A DNA stretch of 64,000 nt from Candidatus Zhuqueibacterota bacterium. Its GTDB lineage: Bacteria; Zhuqueibacterota; Zhuqueibacteria; Residuimicrobiales; Krinioviventaceae. The notes below the pieces were generated by a model that saw only the letters and a program-made list of their open reading frames with translations, made no database searches and was not told the DNA's origin. Below, piece after piece: positions 35,918-43,937 of the stretch. The stretch covers positions 1 to 64,000 of the forward strand of contig JAFGSB010000158.1 of assembly GCA_016934825.1 (NCBI GenBank), written 5' to 3'. Numbering within the stretch: position 1 is the first letter of the stretch; every line of letters begins with the position of its first letter. Position numbers and translations under genes: made by a program.

Positions 35918-35967
35918 GTTTTACCGTCACCGTTATATTTAATATCGTTAATATTTATGCTATGATA

Positions 35968-36105
35968 GCACGGGATTTCCTAATCCCGTGCGCAAAGGTC
36001 AGGCCGGGATTCAATCCCGGAAAAAATTATGAATAAAAATGGTATTGAAAATCCCTGTCAATTCCCGGTCCAGGGATATGCATCCCTGAACGAGCCGGGA
36101 TTTTT
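35968..36105. repeat. Cluster of three hairpins between convergent operons
   Basis: Three inverted repeats share an AATCCCG-type core. GCACGGGATT-TCCT-AATCCCGTGC spans 35968-35991. CCGGGAT-TCA-ATCCCGG spans 36004-36020 and is followed by A6. CAGGGAT-ATGC-ATCCCTG (36071-36088) sits inside an outer TCCCGG/CCGGGA stem (36063-36100) followed by T6. The last can terminate plus-strand transcription, and the A-run beside the second can terminate minus-strand transcription. This fills the 230-bp gap between the amj and tonB stop codons; no gene is seen there. Confidence 0.7.
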
Positions 36106-36148
36106 GTTTTAAAGGAGATAATCCGGAAAGACCAAAGAAGGCTTTTAT

Positions 36149-36943
36149 TTATCGTAATTCGTATCTGAAAGTGACAATTCCCTGGACATTTTTTTGCCGG
36201 ACGGTCGGAGACAGGGGATTGAACCGCCATTGCCGCAGCGCTTTCATGGTGATTTCCTCGAGAACCGGGTCGCCCTTTTGAACCGGCACCATGGGTCCCA
36301 TACTCCCGTCCGGTAAAACCGTAATACGAATTTTAACAACGGCTTCTTTTTGCATATCGGGCGGGTATGGCGGTATGATCTGTTTGAGGATTTTTCGTTC
36401 CGCGGCTTCGCCTTCTATAGTAAAGGTTTGGTCCTGGTTACCCGGGATCTCTCCGTTTTGTACGAAAGGTGAAGGCTTATCCTCTGTTGTGGTCTGCCCG
36501 GGCGTGACAAAAGTTTTTTTATCGCTTTCGGCGTTCGCTTCATCCAGCGGGATTTTTCTGTTATACAGATCGCTGCCGGCGTCAATCTTTTGGGTTGTTT
36601 GTCCTGCTTCGATTTTGTTCAGGTCGCGGTTCATTATTTCGGTCTCTTCGTCGTCCAGCGAACGCATTTTCGGCAGGTTTAGCGGTTCCGGGGGTTGTGT
36701 TGAGCTTATCACGTTGTTGTTTTGGTATTGATCCGTTTCATCCTGTTGTTGTTCCGACGGTTCCGCTATCGTCATGGGCATATCATTTGAGGAAGAGGCC
36801 ACAAATGACATTTCAGCAAATTCCACGGACGGAATGTCAAGTTCGGTATGAATAAAATAAAAAATGAGTATGATAAATAAATGCAGCACAACTGAAGATG
36901 CCACGGCTATTTTCATATTTATGGATTGTAACGGATTTTCCAT
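36149..36943 (-). CDS. tonB: TonB-type energy transducer
   Basis: 264 residues. An N-terminal membrane helix (VASSVVLHLFIILIFYFIH) is followed by a long low-complexity, Gln/Pro/Asp-rich periplasmic span (about 45-175) and the C-terminal TonB domain with KIRITVLPDGSMG and ALRQWRFNPL. It transmits inner-membrane proton-motive energy from ExbB/ExbD to an outer-membrane transporter. It is the last gene of the minus-strand operon TPR protein, barrel, exbB, exbD, tonB. Confidence 0.9.
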   Translation of the reverse strand: MENPLQSINMKIAVASSVVLHLFIILIFYFIHTELDIPSVEFAEMSFVASSSNDMPMTIAEPSEQQQDETDQYQNNNVISSTQPPEPLNLPKMRSLDDEETEIMNRDLNKIEAGQTTQKIDAGSDLYNRKIPLDEANAESDKKTFVTPGQTTTEDKPSPFVQNGEIPGNQDQTFTIEGEAAERKILKQIIPPYPPDMQKEAVVKIRITVLPDGSMGPMVPVQKGDPVLEEITMKALRQWRFNPLSPTVRQKNVQGIVTFRYELR

Positions 36944-36953
36944 GATATAACCT

Positions 36954-37355
36954 TTATAATCCGGGTTCTGTCGCGATCATAAACCGTTCGGCGCCGGCAA
37001 GTTTGGCCGTATCCACAATTCGTATGGTTTTTTCCAGTGACAGGTCTTTGTCCGCCTGAATGACGACCAGTTTGGACGGATCATCTTTTAACAACTGCTG
37101 GAGGAGAGTTCCCAATTGTGAGTGCGAGGTTTTTTTCTGGTTGATAAATATTTGATCTTCCAGGGTCACGGTGATGTAGATTTTATTTGTGTCGTCCTGC
37201 TGACCGCTCGCCGCTTTCGGTAATTTGACCTTAATGCCGGGTTGAACGACAAATGAAGACGTCAATAAAAAGAATATTAACAATAGTAATACAATATCGG
37301 TAAGAGATATGGTCGAAAACAGGACCATTCTTTTACGCGTCGTTTCAATTTTCAT
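36954..37355 (-). CDS. exbD: ExbD/TolR-type biopolymer transport protein
   Basis: 133 residues with one N-terminal membrane helix carrying the essential Asp (SLTDIVLLLLIFFLLTSSF) and a periplasmic domain (KVKLPKA, VVIQADKDLS). Together with ExbB it forms the proton-driven motor for TonB. The start at 37355 (MKIETTRKR) has GGGAGA upstream and overlaps the end of exbB by 11 bp; the in-frame start at 37382 would add nine residues deeper in exbB. Confidence 0.93.
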   Translation of the reverse strand: MKIETTRKRMVLFSTISLTDIVLLLLIFFLLTSSFVVQPGIKVKLPKAASGQQDDTNKIYITVTLEDQIFINQKKTSHSQLGTLLQQLLKDDPSKLVVIQADKDLSLEKTIRIVDTAKLAGAERFMIATEPGL

Positions 37356-37974
37356 TGTCTGTCTCCCTGTCCAGGAATACATCCATCAGTTCGTTGGAAC
37401 TTTCCTGCATCTCAAAGACGTGACGCTCTACTTTCGAGAGCAGCCAGTTGTAAAAGATCAGCGCCGGAATACCCACGCTTAAACCCGCGGCCGTTGTGAT
37501 CAGGGCCTCCCAGATTCCGCCCGCCAGTACGCTGGCATCGACATTCCCTTCAAGCGCCTGGACCTTCATAAAAGCTTTGATCATACCGGTTACTGTTCCC
37601 AGAAATCCGATCAGCGGGGCGATGGCGGCAATCGTCCCCAGCACGCCGAGGTAACGTTCCAAATGGTAAACTTCGGTTTTTGCCGCTCCCTCTATGGCGT
37701 CTTTAACTTCTTCCCGGGGCCGGTCATGTTTCATCAAACCCGCCCGGGTTATTCCTGATATAGGCCCGGGTGTTTCTTTGCATAACGTTAACGCCTCTCT
37801 TATCCTCTTCCTGAGTAATAAATTTTTTACCTGTAATATAAACGTCCGGGCATTGATCCTGATTTTACGCAGGGATATCAGGCGTTCGATTAAAATGGCC
37901 AATGCGATGATTGAACAGAGTGCCAGGGGGATCATCATAACACCGCCTTTGACTATGATTTGGATCATGGACAT
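37345..37974 (-). CDS. exbB: ExbB/TolQ/MotA-type proton channel protein
   Basis: 209 residues with three membrane helices: the first near residues 5-28, the second and third around LGTIAAIAPLIGFLGTVTGM and GIWEALITTAAGLSVGIPAL. A large cytoplasmic loop lies between helices 1 and 2. ATG 37968 is an alternative start two codons in. It overlaps exbD by 11 bp. Within this operon it should energise TonB rather than a Tol-Pal system, since the downstream transducer is TonB-like and no Pal is present. Confidence 0.95.
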   Translation of the reverse strand: MSMIQIIVKGGVMMIPLALCSIIALAILIERLISLRKIRINARTFILQVKNLLLRKRIREALTLCKETPGPISGITRAGLMKHDRPREEVKDAIEGAAKTEVYHLERYLGVLGTIAAIAPLIGFLGTVTGMIKAFMKVQALEGNVDASVLAGGIWEALITTAAGLSVGIPALIFYNWLLSKVERHVFEMQESSNELMDVFLDRETDNEN

Positions 37975-38011
37975 GCGAAATCTCCTGTTATAATAAAAGT
38001 AATCTCCGGTT

Positions 38012-39715
38012 TTAGAATTTAGCGCTTATGCCAACAATAATATGAATACCCATCCCGGGAAAGTATTTCCACAGGGTATATTCGGAATCAAATATATTAC
38101 GCACGCTTACAAGCGCGTTTATTTTGCCGAAATTTTGTTTCAGCCCCGCGTTAACCAGGGTAAAAGCCGGCAAGTCTTCTCCGGAATCGAGCCGGCTCAT
38201 TCTCGGGCCGTAGAAATCCGCGTCTATCAATAGAAAAGTACCCTTGAGTAATTCAATTGTAGCGTTTACCGGTATACGATATTCGGGCCTGTAAGGTATT
38301 TTGTCATAGTTTGTTAATGTTTTGTTTTTATCTATTTTATCAATCAAATGAATATAATTTACCTGAACTTGTGTCTGTTCGGATACTCTTAAATGTATAC
38401 CAAAACTTATATCCGTCAATTCGGGATTTTGCATAAAGTTCAATCGCACGAGTTGAGTAGTACTGTCGCTTTCCCAAAAAGTCAGATTGTCCATAATCCT
38501 GTGTTTAATCCCGGCGTTTATTTTCAATTTTGATACGGGTTCAAAATCAATATTGAACAGTACGGCATGTTTTTCCTTTTCAACTGTCAAGGGAACGGAA
38601 TAAAAAAGAAACGGATTTTCTACCAGCCGTTCGGAAAAAGTTTTGTACGTTAACCCGGATTGGTATCTCAAACTCAAACCCAAACGACGGTCCGGCATAA
38701 AATTGAGCTTCATGTAGGGCGACAGTAATGATTCATTGGTAACCGAACCGGTCGTATTGACCTGGTAACCGGCCCCGGCCGCGACAATCATTTTTGAGTA
38801 GATTTGCGACTGGATTTCCAGACCGGCTTCGCCGAAAGAATCTTTAATATCCGCGCTGTCCGCCCCGAATGAAGATGTCTCACGGATATAACGTCCCGAA
38901 GCGGTCACTTTGACAACCGGGAAGGTTTTGCTGTAATTAAAATAGAGATTATACCAAAAGTTGTCCCTTTTTTCAAATTGTGAGGTAGTATCGCTTTTCA
39001 GACCTGTTTTATTGACATCAAAGCCAAGCAGTGCATTCGAAGATCCGGGTAAATCGTAAATCAATTCCGAGCCGAAACAAATCGTATTTATTTTACGCTC
39101 AAAATTGTTACTGTTCAGCGCGTTAAATAATCCTTTCTGATTCAAATTATATTCCGCCTTCAGCGAGGCCGTGATATGGGGCGCCGGCGCAATACTTGTT
39201 TCCCCCGCGATTGCCCCGATAAGATACCGGCTGTTTTCATACTGGCCGCTGCTTCTGTTTATCCAGCCGTGCAGACCCCAGTCGCCGCCGGAATATTTTT
39301 GCCAGTGCCCGGCGTTAGCCGACAGCGTCGTATAACCGCCGCCGGACAATTGTCCCCAGCTCAGCCGGTTATTGATTTGTGATTTTTTTTCGATTTCAGG
39401 TTTTACCGCTTCGCGGGTAAACCAGATCGAAACCGGCTCATAAGTTTTTTCCACTTTCAACAGGGAAGGGGGAGCCTGGGTCGCATCCTGTTTATCTGTA
39501 ATGGTCCTTTTGGATTTATCCTGACCCAGAATGAGCACATCCGGCAGATCAAGTTGGGAATCTTTGATGTCGACCTTTTGGGATTGTCCTCTGCCCGCTT
39601 GTACGCTGTCCGACGGCAGGGGAATAGGAGTCGGGGGTGCAACGGCTTTTTTCTGCGCGTATACCATACTGAAGGATAACGCAAGGATGATAAATATTTT
39701 CAGGGATTTTTTCAT
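38012..39715 (-). CDS. TonB-receptor-like outer-membrane barrel lacking a plug domain
   Basis: About 567 residues with a signal peptide (MKKSLKIFIILALSFSMVYA-Q). A Pro-rich N-terminal region (APPTPIPLP) and a short segment QLDLPDVLILG are followed by alternating amphipathic strands to the end. The last part, VRNIFDSEYTLWKYFPG followed by a strand ending in SAKF, looks like the C-terminus of a TonB-dependent receptor. The length is only enough for a barrel; no plug domain (about 150 residues) is recognisable. The start is set at 39715, after the upstream stop. It lies between the TPR gene and exbB. Confidence 0.75.
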   Translation of the reverse strand: MKKSLKIFIILALSFSMVYAQKKAVAPPTPIPLPSDSVQAGRGQSQKVDIKDSQLDLPDVLILGQDKSKRTITDKQDATQAPPSLLKVEKTYEPVSIWFTREAVKPEIEKKSQINNRLSWGQLSGGGYTTLSANAGHWQKYSGGDWGLHGWINRSSGQYENSRYLIGAIAGETSIAPAPHITASLKAEYNLNQKGLFNALNSNNFERKINTICFGSELIYDLPGSSNALLGFDVNKTGLKSDTTSQFEKRDNFWYNLYFNYSKTFPVVKVTASGRYIRETSSFGADSADIKDSFGEAGLEIQSQIYSKMIVAAGAGYQVNTTGSVTNESLLSPYMKLNFMPDRRLGLSLRYQSGLTYKTFSERLVENPFLFYSVPLTVEKEKHAVLFNIDFEPVSKLKINAGIKHRIMDNLTFWESDSTTQLVRLNFMQNPELTDISFGIHLRVSEQTQVQVNYIHLIDKIDKNKTLTNYDKIPYRPEYRIPVNATIELLKGTFLLIDADFYGPRMSRLDSGEDLPAFTLVNAGLKQNFGKINALVSVRNIFDSEYTLWKYFPGMGIHIIVGISAKF

Positions 39716-39725
39716 TTTATTCTTT

Positions 39726-42700
39726 TTATTTCGAAACAAGTAATTTTAATCGTTGTTTTGCTTTATCTGTGTACTCTATATCCGCCGGATAATCCTGAAT
39801 AATGGAATAGTACATACGGCGCGCGTCGGCTACTTTGTCCAGGGCCTCATTGCACAGGGCGGCATGGTAAATACCCTTGATAATCCATTGTACTTCATTG
39901 CCGTACAAATATTTTATCTTTAAATAGGCTATAACCGCATCCTGGAAATTATTTTGCGCCCTGTACGTTTCACCGATCAAAAATTGGGCTTCTGCAGCCA
40001 GATCGCTTTCTGCTATGTCGATCACGGCGTCTAATTGTTTTATTGCTTCTGAAAAATTTTGCTGTTTTATATAAATACGCGTCAGACCAATTCGGGCAAG
40101 TTGGCCGGTTCTTGTTTTATTGTTTATTTTTATCGCGTTATTGAAACTATCCTCGGATTGTCCGTCATTCCCCAAATCAAATTGCGCCAGGCCGATTTGA
40201 TAATATGCCGCCGCCGCATTTTCGTTGCCGGGATAATCTGAAATTATTTTTTTATAGTATTCTATACAGCCGGAATAATTTTTTTGTTCATAAAGTATGT
40301 TCCCCGCCAGGAGCAGCGCGTCAGCGGAGCCCGGATTTTTCGGGAAAGCAGTCCATTGTTTTTGCAGCGCGTCGAGCGCGGAAGTCCGGTCATCCAGTTT
40401 GTAATAATCCGAACCGATCAGATAATGCGCACTCTTGGCCGAATTTGTTTCCGGGTAATTCCTGAGTATTAAATTATATTGCGATATGGCGCGGTCGTAT
40501 TGCTGCATGTTTTCCGCGAATTCCGCTTTCCTGAGCAGGATCTCGGCCGCTTTTTCCGGATTTTTTATTTTTTCGACCAGCTCGTCAATCATGTTCAACG
40601 ATTCCTGGGACTCCCCCTTCTGGATCATAGACCATTGAATACCGTTGACCGCATCATCCACGAAATCGCTGTCCGGGAATTTATTGACCACCGATTTATA
40701 TTGTTCGATGGCTTTGTCATATTCGCCTAAATTATAGTAGCAATCGCCTATGGCATAGGTTGCGTCATCGACAAACTGACTGTTCGGGTATATTTTCAGA
40801 ATGTCCCGGAAATCGGCGATGGCCGTTTCAAAACTGTTTGAACGAAAAGAACATCTTCCCGACATATATAACGCCTCCGGCGCAAGCGGAGAATCATTAT
40901 AATCGGTTGTAACGGAATAAAACGCTCTTTTAGCCACGTGGAAATTACCATTTCGATAATAGCAGTTGCCGATCTGGAACTGGGCTTCCGCTTTTAACTT
41001 GTTATCCGTACCCAGATCAAGGATCAGTTGATAGGCTTTAATGGCGGTCAAATACTCTTTGATGTTGAACAAGGCGTCGCCCTGGCGTAACAGCGCGTCG
41101 AATTTCAGGTTCAGATTATTCGTCAGCTCGGCCGCTTTTTCCAGTTTTTTTACAGCCACGGTTTCATTGTTGATTTTTAACGCCGAGTAACCGGATCCGT
41201 AATAGGCTTCGGCTATTTGGGGGGAATTCGGATATTTATTAATATACTCGTTATACGACGCAAAGGCGTTATCGTATTGTTCCAGTTTGAAATATGATTC
41301 AGCCTTCCAGAAAAGCGCTTCCCGGGTTATATTTTCTTCCGGGAACCGGTCGAGAACCGTTTCAAAATAATTCAGGGCTTTGTCATACTCACGCAAATTA
41401 AAGTGTATCTTACCGATGTAAAAACCGGCATTTGCTTTTATATAGGGATCGGAAAAACTTTTATCGGTCAATTGAAATGCCTTCATGGCATCGGTATAAT
41501 TGTTTTCCCCCATAAAACATTGAGCCAGCATGAGAGAAGCTTTTCCGGCGATGTCGGAATCGGAATAACTGTCAATGATTTTCATAAAGTACTGCCGCGC
41601 CCCGCTGTAGTTTTTACTGTCGAAATCGAGGGACGCCAGTTCGTACATGGCGTTTGGAGCGTCGTCGCTATTGGCATAATAAACGATCACCTGTTTAAAA
41701 GCTTCGGTCGCTTTATCCCGGTCACCGATGAGCAAAAAATTCCTGCCGGCCTGAAAATAAGATGAAGAAGAAATGTCATCCGTTTTGCCGAGTTGCGCCG
41801 CCCGCATAAATGTCTCCGCCGCCTGTTTATAATTGTTTTTGGCGAAATTGGCCCAGCCGGTACTGTACAGAGCTTTGTCCGCAAATTCGCTACCCTCAAC
41901 GGATGAGACAATTGAAAAAGCTTCAATCGCCCTGTCATAATCTTTTTGTTTATAATAACATTCCCCGACAAAGTACTGTGCTTCGAATCGTAATTCGTTT
42001 TGCGGATAGGCATTCAGGGCGTTTTGCAGCACTTTTAACGCCATATTGTAATCCCCTTTTCCGTAAGCGGAAAAACCCAGCCGGTAGTTCGCCTGGGAGA
42101 CCAGGGAGCTTGAGGGATGCGTTTCCAGCAGTTTTTTATACACCAGTATGGCGTTATCCCATTTTTTCATTTCCTCATAGATGTAGGCGGCAGAGTAAAA
42201 TGAATAGTCTGCCAGCGGACCGTGGGGATCCATGCTGTATACCCTCGCATAGTATTCCAGAGCTTTTGCCTGGTTCCCGGATTTATAAAGGGCTTCCGCG
42301 TACCAATAGAAGGCGTTTGGATTCATGGGACTGTCCGGGTATTCGGAAAAAAATATTTTAAACGTTTTGAGGGCTTCATCGGATTTTCCGGCGCTGACAA
42401 GCGTCTCCCCGATTCGGTATAACGCCTTGTCCCGCAGGCCGATTGCCGGGTAATCCGATAATAACTCCTTATAAGCCGTTACCGCCCTGGAATAATCCCG
42501 GGTATAGTAATAACATTCCGCCAGCAAAAATTGCGCTTCCTCTGCAAGCGGGCCGGATTTGTTTTTCGCGAGAAATCCCCTGAACTGGTTGGCCGCAAGA
42601 TCATACAATTTGTCATTATACATGCCTTTGGCAACATAAAAATCGTTATCCGCGTTTGTTTCGTTAATTTGACCCATTACGGCGCCGCAGATAAAAGATA

Positions 42701-42743
42701 ACAATAAAACGGGATAAACTAAGGATGAAATAAATTTATTCAT
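39726..42743 (-). CDS. Large periplasmic TPR-repeat protein
   Basis: About 1005 residues with a signal peptide (MNKFISSLVYPVLLLSFICGAVMG-Q). The whole mature protein is TPR-like repeats of 34-38 residues, in the order of 25 units, many of the YbgF/BamD kind (for example YDRAIEAFSIV, FPDSDFVDDA). Such solenoids act as protein-protein scaffolds. It is the promoter-proximal gene of the exbBD-tonB operon and precedes the barrel gene with 10 bp between stop and start. It probably scaffolds the outer-membrane partner of the TonB motor. The start at 42743 (MNKFISS) is preferred to 42773. Confidence 0.85.
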   Translation of the reverse strand: MNKFISSLVYPVLLLSFICGAVMGQINETNADNDFYVAKGMYNDKLYDLAANQFRGFLAKNKSGPLAEEAQFLLAECYYYTRDYSRAVTAYKELLSDYPAIGLRDKALYRIGETLVSAGKSDEALKTFKIFFSEYPDSPMNPNAFYWYAEALYKSGNQAKALEYYARVYSMDPHGPLADYSFYSAAYIYEEMKKWDNAILVYKKLLETHPSSSLVSQANYRLGFSAYGKGDYNMALKVLQNALNAYPQNELRFEAQYFVGECYYKQKDYDRAIEAFSIVSSVEGSEFADKALYSTGWANFAKNNYKQAAETFMRAAQLGKTDDISSSSYFQAGRNFLLIGDRDKATEAFKQVIVYYANSDDAPNAMYELASLDFDSKNYSGARQYFMKIIDSYSDSDIAGKASLMLAQCFMGENNYTDAMKAFQLTDKSFSDPYIKANAGFYIGKIHFNLREYDKALNYFETVLDRFPEENITREALFWKAESYFKLEQYDNAFASYNEYINKYPNSPQIAEAYYGSGYSALKINNETVAVKKLEKAAELTNNLNLKFDALLRQGDALFNIKEYLTAIKAYQLILDLGTDNKLKAEAQFQIGNCYYRNGNFHVAKRAFYSVTTDYNDSPLAPEALYMSGRCSFRSNSFETAIADFRDILKIYPNSQFVDDATYAIGDCYYNLGEYDKAIEQYKSVVNKFPDSDFVDDAVNGIQWSMIQKGESQESLNMIDELVEKIKNPEKAAEILLRKAEFAENMQQYDRAISQYNLILRNYPETNSAKSAHYLIGSDYYKLDDRTSALDALQKQWTAFPKNPGSADALLLAGNILYEQKNYSGCIEYYKKIISDYPGNENAAAAYYQIGLAQFDLGNDGQSEDSFNNAIKINNKTRTGQLARIGLTRIYIKQQNFSEAIKQLDAVIDIAESDLAAEAQFLIGETYRAQNNFQDAVIAYLKIKYLYGNEVQWIIKGIYHAALCNEALDKVADARRMYYSIIQDYPADIEYTDKAKQRLKLLVSK

Positions 42744-43056
42744 TTTCGTTTTTCTATAAATAGAATTTGACAAATATCATTTTTTTAGACGTATTTTAGT
42801 AGATACAAGTTCCTTTTTAACATCCGATTTTTACTTAAATTTACATTTGATTTATCTGTTTCTGCTGAAAAAACCAATAACATACTATACAATATTAATG
42901 GCAAAATTGCAAAAGGAATTTCAATACATTAAATAAATCCGGGGCAAGGGGACAATTATTTGTCTTTATTTTTTATCGGAATAAATGAGTATCAACCACT
43001 GTTGTATTTTTCTTATGAAAAAAGGATAATTAAATTTAATATATATGGAGGAAAAA

Positions 43057-43683
43057 ATGTCTTACGAATGGAAAACCGGAAAAAGACCTTACAGCGATGA
43101 AGAAGCCAAAACATTATTGAAAAACGTGATCAGCCCCGAAACATCGGACTGGCATTATAATAAACATCATAAAGGGTACGTTGCGGCCCTGAATACGATC
43201 GAAAAAGGACTGGAAACGGCCGACCGTTCCAAAGCGAACGGCAATTACAGCGAACTGGGAGAACTGAAAAGGCGGTTTACCTGGAACCACTCGGGCGCCC
43301 TCCTGCATGATGTGTACTGGAATGTTCTGGGAGGAGACGGCGACCCGCGTAAAGGGCCGCAGGTCCTGGCCGCAATTGAAAAGGAATTCGGTTCATTTGA
43401 AAAATGGAAAGAGGATTTCAAGGCCACGGCATTTTCCGCCAAGCTGAGCGGCTGGGGACTGCTGGTATATGATTCGCTGTATTCGCAAAGGCCGTTAAAC
43501 GTTCTTGTGGACGAACACCAGTACGGCGCGATATGGGGCGGTATTCCGCTTATTGCCCTGGATGTATTCGAACACGCCTATTATCATAAAGACGGCCCCG
43601 GGCGTGCGGTGTATATCGATAATTTTATAAACTCCCTGCATTGGGGAAGGATCAATGAAAAATTTATAAAGTACGTCAAATAA
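43057..43683 (+). CDS. sod: Superoxide dismutase, Fe/Mn family
   Basis: Converts superoxide to hydrogen peroxide and oxygen. 208 residues. Metal ligands can be placed: His in WHYNKHHKGY, His in ALLHDVYW, and Asp and His in LDVFEHAYYH. The block SGALLHDVYW has Ala where many archaeal-like enzymes have a second His (GH), so metal preference cannot be read. The start at 43057 has GGAGG 5 bp upstream, inside the alternative frame start at 43045. No signal peptide, so cytoplasmic. The 313-bp gap upstream (42744-43056) is AT-rich; TTGCAA-17-TAAATA near 42907 is a weak promoter candidate. A strong terminator follows. Confidence 0.93.
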   Translation: MSYEWKTGKRPYSDEEAKTLLKNVISPETSDWHYNKHHKGYVAALNTIEKGLETADRSKANGNYSELGELKRRFTWNHSGALLHDVYWNVLGGDGDPRKGPQVLAAIEKEFGSFEKWKEDFKATAFSAKLSGWGLLVYDSLYSQRPLNVLVDEHQYGAIWGGIPLIALDVFEHAYYHKDGPGRAVYIDNFINSLHWGRINEKFIKYVK

Positions 43684-43710
43684 TGCTCATTCATACTCCT
43701 CAAACGAACC

Positions 43711-43747
43711 AAAAAGCCCGGCTGTTGAAAAACAGTCGGGCTTTTTT
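43711..43747 (+). terminator. Intrinsic terminator after sod
   Basis: AAAAAGCCCG(G)CTGTT, loop GAAA, then AACAG(T)CGGGCTTTTTT: a GC-rich stem of about 15 pairs with flanking A and T runs, 28 bp after the sod stop. The symmetric A/T runs allow function in both directions, so it may also serve the convergent flavoprotein gene. Confidence 0.92.
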
Positions 43748-43937
43748 AATCTTATATAATACTCTCGCTCGTATTTCCCCCAAGAAATATATTATGAAAA
43801 CGGCGGAACGCGGGTCAATGGCCGGAGTTTCAATTTAAAAAACGGTGCCGGACATAAGATCATTATTTGACTTTAATGTATAATTTGTCCCCCGGACCAG
43901 TCAGCGGTGTTTGGTGGCCGAAATCCGACCATAAATA

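Noticed and set aside
37345-37974. TolQ/TolR identity for the ExbB/ExbD pair
   Set aside because: The transducer after them has a TonB C-terminal domain, and no TolB or Pal gene is present in the operon, so ExbB/ExbD is the better name.
41810-42361. A 183-codon plus-strand frame opposite the TPR gene
   Set aside because: It lies wholly antisense to a protein with clear TPR repeats, and its sequence is Arg/Pro/Ser-rich without a recognisable motif or ribosome site.
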